Of a stretch of DNA of 64,000 nucleotides, positions 35,339 through 44,392 are shown in pieces. Positions within the stretch are counted from its first letter, which is position 1; each line of letters opens with the position of its first letter. Source of the stretch: Pseudohalocynthiibacter aestuariivivens (GTDB lineage Bacteria; Pseudomonadota; Alphaproteobacteria; Rhodobacterales; Rhodobacteraceae); contig NZ_JAGFNU010000011.1 of NCBI RefSeq assembly GCF_018457175.1, positions 1 through 64,000 on the forward strand, read 5' to 3'. The notes under the pieces are model-generated. The model had not been told where the DNA came from. It did not search any database and worked only from the letters and a program-made list of their open reading frames with translations. The translations under genes and the position numbers were made by a program.

Positions 35339-36385
35339 ATGAGAGTTCTCTGCATCACCACGGTCCGAAATGAGGGCCCCTTTCTGTTGGAATGGATTGC
35401 CCATCATCAGGCTGCGGGCGTGACTGATTATCTGATCTATTCCAACGATTGTGATGATGGAACTGGCGAGATGCTGGATGCTCTGGCTGCAGCAGGGGAG
35501 ATTGTACACCTACCCCAAACCAAAACAGGCAGTCAAAGCATTCAGTGGCAAGCTTTGCGCGATGCGTGGAAACACCCGTTACGAAAAGAATCCGACTGGA
35601 TTTTGGTCAGCGATGTTGATGAATTTCTGAACATTCACGTGGCCGGACATCAGATTTCAGATTTGCTCAAAGCACTTCCCGACGATACAGATGCTGTCGC
35701 CTTGCCGTGGCGGCTGTTTGGTAACAACGACATTGTCTTTGCAAAAGATGCCCCCGTTACCGCGCAATTTACCGCTTCAGCCCCTACAGACTGTTCCTCT
35801 CCGATAGCCGCAACCTTGTTTAAGTCACTGATCCGCGCGGGCGGGCCGTTTAACCAGCTTGGTGTTCATCGGCCAAAACAAAAACCCGCGACCAAAGCCG
35901 GTCTGCCAAAATGGGTCGACGGGTCCGGCAATCAAATGCCGGGAGTGTTTGCGGCTAACCAAAAGCGGCTTTCGCTTTATAGCCTGCCCAATGGTCGCTC
36001 GCTTGCCGAGATGAACCACTATTCCCTACGCTCTGCAGAGTCGTTTCTGATCAAGCGTGATCGGGGCCTGCCCAACCGAAAGGACAAAGAGATAGACCTG
36101 ACTTATTGGGTTGAGCGAAACTTCAACACAGAACGAAACGAAACTATTTCCGCTATGCGGCCAGCAACTGAAAAGCGGCTTAATGCGCTGCATCGCATTC
36201 CCGGTGTATCAGACTTACATGAGTGTTCGGTGAACTGGCATCATGAGAAATTTAAAGTGCTTATCACCCAGATCGACCTTTATAAGCTGTTCAACCGAAT
36301 TGTGCTGACCGGAAGCAGCAAGGTGCTATCAAAGCAGTTAACGCAACAGCTTGTTCGATGGTATAGCGAGGCATACCGCTCGTGA
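35339..36385 (+). CDS. family 2-like glycosyltransferase
   Basis: The 348-residue protein begins VLCITTVRNEGPFLLEWIAHHQ, the usual opening of the Glyco_tranf_2_4/GT92-like group, and has a metal- and sugar-nucleotide-binding SDVDEFLN near residue 94. A histidine- and asparagine-rich MNHYSLRS segment occurs near residue 225. It probably transfers a sugar to a cell-surface polysaccharide or lipid; the donor is not clear. The ATG at 35339 was preferred over one four codons earlier. A nucleotide-sugar epimerase lies 100 bases downstream, which fits envelope polysaccharide synthesis. Confidence 0.8.
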   Translation: MRVLCITTVRNEGPFLLEWIAHHQAAGVTDYLIYSNDCDDGTGEMLDALAAAGEIVHLPQTKTGSQSIQWQALRDAWKHPLRKESDWILVSDVDEFLNIHVAGHQISDLLKALPDDTDAVALPWRLFGNNDIVFAKDAPVTAQFTASAPTDCSSPIAATLFKSLIRAGGPFNQLGVHRPKQKPATKAGLPKWVDGSGNQMPGVFAANQKRLSLYSLPNGRSLAEMNHYSLRSAESFLIKRDRGLPNRKDKEIDLTYWVERNFNTERNETISAMRPATEKRLNALHRIPGVSDLHECSVNWHHEKFKVLITQIDLYKLFNRIVLTGSSKVLSKQLTQQLVRWYSEAYRS

Positions 36386-36489
36386 CCGAAAAGTCGATAT
36401 GAATAGGGCGGTCTCGGAAACCCCGTTTGCAGGTTTCTGAAATTTATGCGACCTAATTCTTAGGCAAATAAAAAACGGCAGGGCATCGC

Positions 36490-37500
36490 ATGGCAAAGTA
36501 CCTCGTAACCGGATCGGCTGGCTTTATCGGCTTTCATGTTTGCCAGCGACTTTTAGCTGATGGGCATGATGTGATCGGTTTTGACAGCCTTAGCCCATAT
36601 TATGACCCCGCATTAAAAAAAGCGCGGCATGACATTCTAAAGCAATCGAACCACTTTCAGGAGCAGATCGGCTCGCTGGAAACACCGCGCCTTTTGGCGA
36701 TGTTGTTTGAGGAAGAAAAACCAGAAGTGGTGATCCATCTGGCCGCACAAGCGGGTGTGCGCTATTCGATTGACGAACCACGGTCTTATGTCGAGTCAAA
36801 CCTTGTCGGAACATTTGAGCTGCTGGAAGCGGCTCGTACCCACCCACCAAAGCACATGCTGCTGGCTTCAACTTCGTCAGCATATGGCGCAAACACCAAA
36901 ATGCCCTATGCCGAGACAGATAAAGCAGACCATCAGATGTCGTTCTACGCCGCCACCAAAAAAGCAACCGAAGGAATGGCGCATTCTTACGCGCATCTCT
37001 ATGGGCTACCAATAACGATGTTCCGGTTTTTTACCGTCTATGGCCCATGGAGCCGCCCGGATATGGCCCCCTTGAAATTTGCGAATTTGATAACAGAGGG
37101 TCAGCCAATCGACATCTACAACCACGGCGATATGCAACGAGATTTCACATTTGTTGATGATCTGGTTGAGGGGATCATACGTCTAGTTTCGGCACCTCCT
37201 GTCCGATCTGACAATGCTCCGGACCCCGGTGACAGCCTATCCCCCGTCGCGCCCTGGAGAGTGATTAATATTGGCGCAGGGCAACCCGTAAACCTGATGG
37301 ATTTCATAGACGCATTAGAAACTGCGCTTGGTCAGACCGCAGAAAAGAACTTTCTCGAGATGCAACCGGGTGACGTGCCAGCAACATGGGCAGATGCGCA
37401 ATTGCTGGAAAAACTGGTTGGCAAGCTGCCACAAACGCCGCTGGAAACGGGCGTTGAGCAGTTTGTTGACTGGTTTAAGAGCTACTACAAAAAACCCTGA
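36490..37500 (+). CDS. NAD-dependent nucleotide-sugar epimerase (UDP-glucuronate 4-epimerase-like)
   Basis: The 336-residue short-chain dehydrogenase-fold enzyme has the NAD site TGSAGFIGFHV near residues 7-17, the catalytic STSSAYG and YAATKKATE (Tyr and Lys), and the FRFFTVYGPWSRPDMA segment typical of UDP-glucuronate 4-epimerases (LpsL/CapI group). It would make UDP-galacturonate or a similar sugar for polysaccharides. A hairpin-forming CCCTGA...TCAGGG lies just after the stop but lacks a T-run. Confidence 0.88.
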   Translation: MAKYLVTGSAGFIGFHVCQRLLADGHDVIGFDSLSPYYDPALKKARHDILKQSNHFQEQIGSLETPRLLAMLFEEEKPEVVIHLAAQAGVRYSIDEPRSYVESNLVGTFELLEAARTHPPKHMLLASTSSAYGANTKMPYAETDKADHQMSFYAATKKATEGMAHSYAHLYGLPITMFRFFTVYGPWSRPDMAPLKFANLITEGQPIDIYNHGDMQRDFTFVDDLVEGIIRLVSAPPVRSDNAPDPGDSLSPVAPWRVINIGAGQPVNLMDFIDALETALGQTAEKNFLEMQPGDVPATWADAQLLEKLVGKLPQTPLETGVEQFVDWFKSYYKKP

Positions 37501-37615
37501 AGCACAGGAATGCCTCAGGGCGATTGCAACAAATGGCTCGGTGGAGCCAAATTTTTCACAAACCGGAAGAAATTTCAGAAGTGGCTTACAGGCTACCTCT
37601 GGCTCTTAGGCTTTC

Positions 37616-38510
37616 TTAACCTGAATTTCGACGTTTGGAGATTACACTCTTAAGCCAAAGAAGCGGTAGAAAAAGTAAGAACCAGAACTTCTTGAGCAAA
37701 ACCAGCGCAACAACAAAGATGCCCGTTTTGGCCATAACCTTACCCGCTATCAACCCGCCGATTCCAACAGCTGCAACAGTGTCAATCGAAGGGTCAAAAT
37801 CGGAATATTTATTACCCTCTGCAAAATCTGTCATCGCCAGAATGCGGGGAACGTCGTTGTTGACCGCAGAAAGCTGATCCATGTTGGCGATGAAATTCAG
37901 GACAAGTACACCTCGCCGCCCCAAGACACGGATGTTATAGTTTAGCGTGTTTTGAGCCTCCCCTTCAAAAGCCAGCTCTTTGGCCCAATAAAGCTTGCGC
38001 GTAGCGGCATCATAAAAAGGCTCTGCCGCCCAACCAACCAGTTCAACAGTTTGAAAACTGTTCTCACGACGCCACTTGTTCTCCTCGGCCGCATCATCCC
38101 GCATTTCCTGTAAAAATATCGTCATAGTCGTAGCTACCCGCGTCTTCATCAGAGACGTAGCCGATATCTTCATACTCAATATTGATTCCCCATGAATCAT
38201 CAATCGGCGTAAAATCGGCAGGAAAAATCATTCCAAGAGACGCTTGTTCTTCTGGATTTCCCCAGAGTTCCGTCAGCACATAGCTGGCATCACTCGGTTC
38301 TAGGTAGTAAAAATCCTCATTCAGCGTCAAAAGGCCAATGCCGTCACCTATCACGATCTCACCCTGTTTAAAGTCCAGATCACGCAGCAGCACGATTGCT
38401 TCTTCGGTGTAACGATCAGAAATATCGGGAAACATTTCGTTCAGAGGTTTTGAACTCGCCGGAAATGACAAACTGATTGCAACAATTGCAATTAAAAAAA
38501 TTCTGGACAT
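37616..38510 (-). pseudogene. DUF2167 membrane protein gene broken by a one-base frameshift
   Basis: Two minus-strand frames together make one DUF2167 protein. The upstream part (start ATG at 38510 with AGGAGAG, signal peptide, GIGLLTLNEDFYYLEP, WGINIEYEDIGYVSDEDAG) ends in YDDIF and then stops at 38094. The downstream part continues in the next phase with LQEMRDDAAEE, VELVGWAAEPFYDAAT, NTLNYNIRVLGR and two C-terminal membrane helices. The phase change falls at a run of five A on the plus strand (38112-38116); one base fewer restores the full frame of about 297 residues. It may be a true inactivating insertion, a sequencing error, or slippage. Function of the family is unknown. Confidence 0.85.
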
Positions 38511-38651
38511 GAAATCTCTCCTATAGTGGTCACCTTCAAATATGATCACTATAATTGAATACCGAACTCAACCTTTTGGCGAGTCAAATTTCTAACTTCT
38601 AAAACTTTAAGCAGACTAGTTTCGCCAAAATCAGGTTAACTTCGACCGCAA

Positions 38652-39758
38652 TCAGAGTGACGCGTTCAAAGCAGCAATAACTGCATCACCCATTTCAGAT
38701 GTAGTGGCGGGCGTTCCATCACTTGCTTGCATCAGATCACCTGTCCTTACACCATCTGCAAGTACCTTTTCGACCGCGCTTTCAAGACGCTTTGCTTCAG
38801 TACCCTGGTCAAAGGAATAGCGCAGCGCCATTGCAAAACTCAGGATACAAGCGCAAGGGTTTGCCTTGCCTTGCCCCATAATATCAGGTGCTGATCCGTG
38901 CACTGGTTCATAAAGCGCCTTTGGGCGGCCGTTTTCCATGGGTGAACCAAGGCTGGCCGAAGGCAACATACCAAGCGAACCGGTCAGCATTGCCGCGCAA
39001 TCCGAAAGGATATCGCCAAACAGATTGTCGGTCAGGATGACATCAAACTGCTTGGGGGCCCGGACAAGCTGCATCGCGCCGTTGTCTGCGTACATATGCG
39101 AGAGTTCGACATCCGCATAGTCAGCTTTATGGACGGCGGTCACAACCTCGCGCCAAAGGATGCCGCTTTCCATGACGTTGGCTTTTTCCATTGAGCAGAC
39201 TTTATTGCTCCGGCGTCGTGCGAGTTCGAATGCTGCTCGCGCAACACGGTCAATCTCAGACTCTGTATAGCGTTGTGTGTTGATCCCGACGCGTTCCCCG
39301 TTTTCTACAAAAATCCCACGCGGTTCTCCGAAATAGGAACCAGAGGTCAGTTCGCGCACGATCATGATATCAAGGCCGGAAACGATATCTTTTTTCAGCG
39401 ACGAGAAATCTGCAAGCGCATCAAAACATTGAGCCGGGCGCAGGTTGGCGAACAGGTCCATTTCCTTGCGGATCCGCAGCAAACCGCGCTCGGGTTTAAC
39501 GCTGAAATCAAGATCATCGTATTTTGGGCCGCCCACAGCACCCAGAAGAACCGCATCAACCGCCTGTGCCTTTGCCATCGTTTCATCGGATAAAGGCGTG
39601 CCATGTGCATCATAGGCGGCACCCCCAATCAGGTCCTCTGAAACATCAAATTTCAGATCGCGGTTTTCGCCATACCAGCCAATGATTTTGCGTACTTCGA
39701 CCATAACCTCCTGGCCAATACCGTCACCGGGCAGAATAAGAAGCGAAAGGTTGCTCAT
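38652..39758 (-). CDS. leuB: 3-isopropylmalate dehydrogenase
   Basis: The 368-residue enzyme oxidises and decarboxylates 3-isopropylmalate in leucine synthesis using NAD. Marks are [13 protein letters not shown] at the start, [24 protein letters not shown], the [13 protein letters not shown] loop, and [20 protein letters not shown] with metal-binding aspartates. I chose the ATG at 39758, nine bases after AGGA; an ATG two codons earlier is possible. It is separated from leuC and leuD by two unrelated genes, all in the same direction. Confidence 0.95.
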   Translation of the reverse strand: MSNLSLLILPGDGIGQEVMVEVRKIIGWYGENRDLKFDVSEDLIGGAAYDAHGTPLSDETMAKAQAVDAVLLGAVGGPKYDDLDFSVKPERGLLRIRKEMDLFANLRPAQCFDALADFSSLKKDIVSGLDIMIVRELTSGSYFGEPRGIFVENGERVGINTQRYTESEIDRVARAAFELARRRSNKVCSMEKANVMESGILWREVVTAVHKADYADVELSHMYADNGAMQLVRAPKQFDVILTDNLFGDILSDCAAMLTGSLGMLPSASLGSPMENGRPKALYEPVHGSAPDIMGQGKANPCACILSFAMALRYSFDQGTEAKRLESAVEKVLADGVRTGDLMQASDGTPATTSEMGDAVIAALNASL

Positions 39759-39832
39759 TGACATAATTCCTTGAATAGCAGGGTTGTCCCGACCTAACGG
39801 GTTGGCCCGGCATGGTCAAGAAACCAGCAGCT

Positions 39833-41035
39833 TCAAAATTCCAGATCGACCCAAACCAACCTGTGTCGCGATGCGTCAGTGACAAGCGTATCGTCCAACG
39901 GCCAAAAGACACCTGAATCGGCAACCCGCAGATCTGCTGAGGGAAGCACATAGTCAACACGAAGATTGCCAGGCCTACCCGTAAAGTCAGGCCAGTCCAC
40001 TGTATCCAGAGCGGGATCGCCGCGATGTGCGTCGTTCACACCAGACTGTTTGCGCGCTGCATCTGCGCCACCTGCGCTTGTGGGTGCGGGGTCCTGAATT
40101 CGGTGGTGCTTCAACAGTGATGATAGCGCTGCGTGTCGCCCGTCACCATCCAGTGGATCAAGGTTTGCATCCCCCAAGATAACGAAAGGCGCCTCTGTCT
40201 TTCTTTCCGGCAAAGCCCCATCTAAATAATGTTGCCAAAAGGCCGTTTCATCGTGATTACGGCGTCCGTTACGATCTTCGGGACCATCAAAAACTGGTGG
40301 TGTGGCGTGATACGCAAACAAGTGGAGTGTTTGGCTGTTCGAAAGTTCGATAGGTACATCCCAATGCGCCACAGAAGAAAGACGCTGCACCTGCTGTGCC
40401 TCTTCCGAAGGAAAAGGCTTACCCTCCACCTCCGGCATTAATGCCTCTGGCAAATCACGCCAGAGAAAGGACGCGAAATCGCGGACTTCGGTTTCCAGAA
40501 TAGGAAATACTGACAAAAGAGCCATTCCACCCTGACCCGAAAACCGCCCATACCCTTGCCCGTCTTCCGGCTGCCCAGAACGCCCATCCCCGTTCATATC
40601 GATCCCGGTTTGCAGCCCGGTGTTTGGCCGTAAGGCGAAAAGGTAAGGGTATTCCTTGCCTTGCTTCCCCAGCAAAGCTGCGAAAGCCTTCAGCGCTTGC
40701 CGTTCGAAATCATAGTCAAAACTTTGCAAAAGCAACACGTCAGGTTGAACCGCAATAATCACCTGAACGACAGCGTCTATCTGTGTGTCATCCCCTCTGA
40801 GAATGTCACGAAAAAGCAGGCCGGGGCCTGCTCTGTTCAGTTCGGTATTAAAACTGGCAACGCGAATTGCATCTGAAATGCATGCGGTGGCTGTTACCCA
40901 CCAGATCAGGAAGGCGCAAAACCCTGTTCCAGCGCGGCCAGTTCGTAAGCTTGCCGTCTTTGTTCGCGGATCATTTCTGCAATTCGGTGCATGGCGATAC
41001 CGCGCATAAACAGACTTGCGGGAAGAAACGCCCAT
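39833..41035 (-). CDS. endonuclease/exonuclease/phosphatase-family protein, exported
   Basis: The domain runs from IRVASFNTELN (near residue 57) through VQPDVLLLQSFDYD, LHLFAYHATPPVF, FVILGDANLDPLDGD and LRVDYVLPS to a late DASRHRLVWVDLEF. These supply the Asn, Asp and His of the DNase-I-like fold. A calcium-loop-like DMNGDGRSG lies in the middle. A signal-peptide-like RTGRAGTGFCAFLIWWVTA precedes the domain. The first in-frame ATG (41035) overlaps the upstream gene by 130 bases; a CTG at 40909 touching its stop is the only nearer candidate. The true start is therefore uncertain. The substrate is unknown. Confidence 0.8.
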   Translation of the reverse strand: MGVSSRKSVYARYRHAPNCRNDPRTKTASLRTGRAGTGFCAFLIWWVTATACISDAIRVASFNTELNRAGPGLLFRDILRGDDTQIDAVVQVIIAVQPDVLLLQSFDYDFERQALKAFAALLGKQGKEYPYLFALRPNTGLQTGIDMNGDGRSGQPEDGQGYGRFSGQGGMALLSVFPILETEVRDFASFLWRDLPEALMPEVEGKPFPSEEAQQVQRLSSVAHWDVPIELSNSQTLHLFAYHATPPVFDGPEDRNGRRNHDETAFWQHYLDGALPERKTEAPFVILGDANLDPLDGDGRHAALSSLLKHHRIQDPAPTSAGGADAARKQSGVNDAHRGDPALDTVDWPDFTGRPGNLRVDYVLPSADLRVADSGVFWPLDDTLVTDASRHRLVWVDLEF

Positions 41036-41748
41036 GCAGATACCGTCCAGATCAAAGTTTGCGGCGATCCTACAGTAACCGGAGTAAACAAAGTCGATGC
41101 AGAGCTAACCACTACGGGAGTCAAGAATGGTAAAACAAAGCCTAATATAATGTTAAGGCGCGCGTCCCTTATCAAACGTACAACAACATCACCCCCTGCT
41201 GTCGGGTCAAATGTTGGAAGGTTAACCCAAACGTTGAAAGATCGGCCTTGAACTGGCCAGCCTTGCAACCGCAAGATGATAATAAATATCGTCAGGGTGA
41301 TCAGCGATATAAGATAGGCCAAGCCTGCGGCAGTTCTTACCATGAAAATATTATCAGCACTGGTGTCCGTCGGGAACATCTGCAGGACAAGCCGGACTGG
41401 GCTATACGGGAAATCAATCGCGTAACCGATCAAGCCGCCGACTGCCTGTACAAATTGCGTCAGATTAGTGGGCTCGATTTGCCCACGACTGATAACAGAC
41501 AACAAAAACACCGTCACAAATAGCGACATAAAGCGCACCCTGTTAAAAGGCGGCGCATCCCGAAATTCTATCAGGCTCGGATAAACAGAGGCGTACTCGA
41601 ATATCACAAGGGCGGCGCTGAATAGCGCGATTAACGTTACAATCTGGGTGGTTTCTGGGGAAGACGAAGGCAACAGCAGTGAAGGCGTCGCAATTAGCAA
41701 CGCTACCAATATTGCGCGTAAGATTGCGCCTGCTAATCTTGAAAACAC
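40906..41748 (-). CDS. conserved integral membrane protein, unknown function
   Basis: The 280-residue protein has five or six hydrophobic segments (about residues 8-27, 37-57, 72-86, 138-160, 195-215 and 230-248) and soluble loops between. The C-terminal tail IREQRRQAYELAALEQ is charged and helical. I do not recognise the family; the same position between leuD and leuB is one I associate with Rhodobacteraceae. It probably shares a transcript with the nuclease-fold gene that overlaps its 3' end. A tandem 29-base repeat lies in its 5' leader. Confidence 0.7.
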   Translation of the reverse strand: MFSRLAGAILRAILVALLIATPSLLLPSSSPETTQIVTLIALFSAALVIFEYASVYPSLIEFRDAPPFNRVRFMSLFVTVFLLSVISRGQIEPTNLTQFVQAVGGLIGYAIDFPYSPVRLVLQMFPTDTSADNIFMVRTAAGLAYLISLITLTIFIIILRLQGWPVQGRSFNVWVNLPTFDPTAGGDVVVRLIRDARLNIILGFVLPFLTPVVVSSASTLFTPVTVGSPQTLIWTVSAWAFLPASLFMRGIAMHRIAEMIREQRRQAYELAALEQGFAPS

Positions 41749-41841
41749 AGCCCGTCTGTCCTCAGTTTGGTCGAACGCAATACCGTGTCGCGCCCTTATC
41801 CCATCGTTAACTGCTCATTGCGGCAGCTTTATTAGCTCTTT

Positions 41842-41899
41842 GTGGCACTCTGCCTCATTCTTGCCCTATTGTGGCACTTTGCCTCATTCTTGCCTTATT
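41842..41899. repeat. two tandem copies of a 29-base unit
   Basis: GTGGCACTCTGCCTCATTCT... (41842-41870) is followed at once by a second copy (41871-41899) differing at two C/T positions. On the minus strand each copy reads GGCAAGAATGAGGCA then GTGCCAC. It lies about 95 bases upstream of the membrane-protein start (41748) in the otherwise gene-free stretch 41749-42053, where the leuD terminator is the only other feature. It could be a duplicated binding site. Confidence 0.85.
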
Positions 41900-42000
41900 T
41901 CTGCCCACTTTCGCTTCTCACTGCAACATCCTGTTAATCCATATGAATCTTTCAGGGCGTTTCCAAAGCAAACTGGTGCGGCTTTGCATCATTAGATTGA

Positions 42001-42031
42001 AAAAAGGAGGGCAGATATCTGCCCCCCCTCA
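42001..42031 (-). terminator. intrinsic terminator after leuD
   Basis: On the minus strand GGGGGGGCAGATATCTGCCC followed by TCCTTTTTTC forms a stem of about 8 bp around GGGCAGATATCTGCCC with a six-T run. It lies about 25 bases after the leuD stop and separates leuCD from the downstream genes. Confidence 0.85.
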
Positions 42032-42053
42032 ACATATTGTATCTACAAGAAAA

Positions 42054-42659
42054 TCAGACCCAAGGTCGCGAAACGCTCGCTTCTGCCTCAAAGCTGTCAA
42101 TCGAAGTAACATTCTTCATCGTCAGCCCGATATCATCGAGCCCTTCAAGTAAACAATGTTTTTTGAAGCTATCAACTTCGAACGAAAAAATTTCTCCGTC
42201 GGATGTAATAATTTCCTGTTTCTCCAGATCAATGGTCATGCGAGCGTTTTCGCCCTTTTCTGCGTCCTTCATCAGGACGTCAACTTGCTCTTTTGGCAAC
42301 GCGATTGGTAAGATCCCGTTTTTAAAGCAATTGTTGAAAAAGATGTCGGCAAAACTGGGTGCAATCACGCAACGAATGCCAAAATCCTTGATCGCCCAAG
42401 GCGCATGTTCGCGCGATGAACCGCAGCCGAAGTTTTCGCCAGCAACCAGAACTTCTGCTTTACGGTAAGCTGGCTGGTTCAGCACAAACTCTGGTCGTTC
42501 GTTGCGATCATCGTCGTAACGCATCTCATCGAACAGGTTCAGACCAAGCCCCGAACGCTTGATGGTTTTCAGAAACAACTTCGGGATGATCATGTCTGTA
42601 TCGACGTTAATCATCGGCAACGGGGCTGCAACTCCAGTGATTTTTTCAAATTTTTCCAT
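42054..42659 (-). CDS. leuD: 3-isopropylmalate dehydratase small subunit
   Basis: The 201-residue swivel-domain subunit partners LeuC to isomerise 2- to 3-isopropylmalate. Marks are [15 protein letters not shown] near residue 19, the active-site loop [13 protein letters not shown] near residue 77, and [18 protein letters not shown]. Length is normal. It starts 12 bases after leuC with a ribosome site AAGGAGC, and a strong terminator follows at 42001, so leuC-leuD is a closed unit. Confidence 0.96.
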   Translation of the reverse strand: MEKFEKITGVAAPLPMINVDTDMIIPKLFLKTIKRSGLGLNLFDEMRYDDDRNERPEFVLNQPAYRKAEVLVAGENFGCGSSREHAPWAIKDFGIRCVIAPSFADIFFNNCFKNGILPIALPKEQVDVLMKDAEKGENARMTIDLEKQEIITSDGEIFSFEVDSFKKHCLLEGLDDIGLTMKNVTSIDSFEAEASVSRPWV

Positions 42660-42670
42660 GTTGCTGCTCC

Positions 42671-44092
42671 TTAAGCCAATTCACGAACATCAGTCAGGTG
42701 TCCCGTAATCGCTGCTGCGGCAGCCATTGCGGGTGAAAGCAGATGGGTCCTGCCTCCGCGGCCCTGGCGCCCTTCGAAGTTCCGGTTCGATGTTGCTGCG
42801 CAACGCTCTCCCGGTTCCAACTGGTCCGGGTTCATCGCCAGGCACATGGAACAGCCCGCAAGCCGCCATTCGAAACCGGCTTCGATGAAAATATCCGCAA
42901 GCCCTTCTTCTTCGGCCTGCGCACGAACGAGACCAGACCCGGGAACGATCATGGCACGCATCCCTTCCTTGATCTTCCTGCCTTTCAGAACTTCCGCTGC
43001 TGCGCGCAAATCTTCGATCCGGCCATTTGTGCACGACCCGATAAAGACCGTGTCAACCTTGATGTCTGTCAGTTTTTCGCCTGGGGTCAGGCCCATATAT
43101 TCGAGCGACCTTTGCGCAGCATCCACTTTACCCCCGGTAAAATCAGAAGGGCTCGGAACGGTTGCGGTAATTGGAAGTACATCCTCTGGCGAGGTTCCCC
43201 ATGTCACGACAGGCGCAATATCTTCGCCCTTCAGCGTGATGACCTTGTCAAAGTGCGCGTCTTCGTCTGTGTAGAGCGTTTTCCACCAGTTCATCGCCGC
43301 TTCCCACTGCGCACCTTTTGGCGCGTGAGGGCGACCCATAACATATTCAAAGGTCTTTTCATCTGGCGCGATCAGACCAGCACGCGCGCCACCTTCAATC
43401 GCCATGTTGCAGACGGTCATGCGACCTTCCATGCTGAGATCGCGGATCGCTTCGCCGCAATATTCAATCACATGGCCAGTGCCACCTGCTGTGCCGGTTA
43501 CACCGATCACAGACAGGGTAATGTCCTTGGCCGTCACTCCGGGGCGTAGTTTGCCCGTAACTTCGACCTTCATGTTTTTCGATTTTTTCTGGATCAAGGT
43601 CTGGGTTGCCAGAACATGTTCAACTTCAGACGTTCCGATGCCGTGCGCAAGTGCGCCAAAGGCACCGTGCGTAGCAGTGTGGCTGTCGCCGCAGACCACT
43701 GTCATGCCTGGTAAGGTCCAGCCCTGCTCTGGGCCGACGATATGCACAATACCCTGACGCACATCAGAGACGGGGTAGTAATGGATTCCGAAATCCTTGG
43801 CGTTCTTGTCCAGCGCGTCGACCTGAATGCGGGATTCTTCGTTGTCGATGCCTTTGGCCCGGTCAAGCGTTGTTGGAACATTGTGGTCGGGAACGGCAAT
43901 GGTTTTATCCGGGGCGCGGACAGCGCGGCCGGTCATGCGCAGACCTTCAAAAGCCTGTGGGCTGGTTACCTCATGAACAAGGTGACGGTCGATGTACAAC
44001 AATGTTGTTCCATCGTCAGCCTCATGGGCGATATGGGCATCCCATATCTTGTCATAGATTGTTCTAGGGCCGGTTTTACTTTGGGCGGTCAT
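42671..44092 (-). CDS. leuC: 3-isopropylmalate dehydratase large subunit
   Basis: The 473-residue aconitase-fold subunit carries the 4Fe-4S cluster. Cluster cysteines appear in IGSCTNGR (near residue 352) and in the pair within [14 protein letters not shown] (near 412-415). The [17 protein letters not shown] and [16 protein letters not shown] segments are standard. It heads leuCD and is divergent from the mscS-type gene across 300 bases that contain a possible leader ORF. The ATG follows AAAAGAGAATTAAC. Confidence 0.97.
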   Translation of the reverse strand: MTAQSKTGPRTIYDKIWDAHIAHEADDGTTLLYIDRHLVHEVTSPQAFEGLRMTGRAVRAPDKTIAVPDHNVPTTLDRAKGIDNEESRIQVDALDKNAKDFGIHYYPVSDVRQGIVHIVGPEQGWTLPGMTVVCGDSHTATHGAFGALAHGIGTSEVEHVLATQTLIQKKSKNMKVEVTGKLRPGVTAKDITLSVIGVTGTAGGTGHVIEYCGEAIRDLSMEGRMTVCNMAIEGGARAGLIAPDEKTFEYVMGRPHAPKGAQWEAAMNWWKTLYTDEDAHFDKVITLKGEDIAPVVTWGTSPEDVLPITATVPSPSDFTGGKVDAAQRSLEYMGLTPGEKLTDIKVDTVFIGSCTNGRIEDLRAAAEVLKGRKIKEGMRAMIVPGSGLVRAQAEEEGLADIFIEAGFEWRLAGCSMCLAMNPDQLEPGERCAATSNRNFEGRQGRGGRTHLLSPAMAAAAAITGHLTDVRELA

Positions 44093-44158
44093 GTTAATTC
44101 TCTTTTGAAGAGTGACTATTGGGGTGACTTATGTATGAGCGCTGCACACGCCTGACCA

Positions 44159-44245
44159 TCATAGGTCGGCGGTGACAGAAAGCGTGAGACCGTGAAACCG
44201 CCATGGCAGGCGTGAACGGTCGTCCATGTCAAAAACAAGAGTCAT
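44159..44245 (-). CDS. possible small leader ORF upstream of leuC
   Basis: A 28-codon frame begins at ATG 44245 after AAGGCAGGCGC and ends 66 bases before leuC. It encodes MTLVFDMDDRSR then a short Leu-, Arg- and Trp-containing tail. Five of 28 residues are Leu, but they are not clustered as in classical leucine attenuators. The ribosome site is good. It may be a regulatory leader or chance. The remaining part of the 44093-44392 gap shows no other gene. Confidence 0.35.
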   Translation of the reverse strand: MTLVFDMDDRSRLPWRFHGLTLSVTADL

Positions 44246-44392
44246 GCGCCTGCCTTACATCGGAATGTCGGTTTCATCAAGCAAGATAGAGTCAGATCAA
44301 CTGATACCGGCAGGTGAAAGATACAGACAGAGTTGTCGGACTCGAAATCCCATGCAAGAGTGGACATAGCAGTATAGGAAACGCAAAACACC

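Noticed and set aside
35210-35509. 99-codon minus-strand frame
   Set aside because: Antisense to the glycosyltransferase start, no ribosome site or recognisable domain.
37490-37530. CCCTGA...TCAGGG after the epimerase as a terminator
   Set aside because: Stem of only 6 bp, a 14-base loop and no T-run.
42743-43549. 268-codon plus-strand frame
   Set aside because: Antisense shadow of leuC; long only because of codon bias in leuC.
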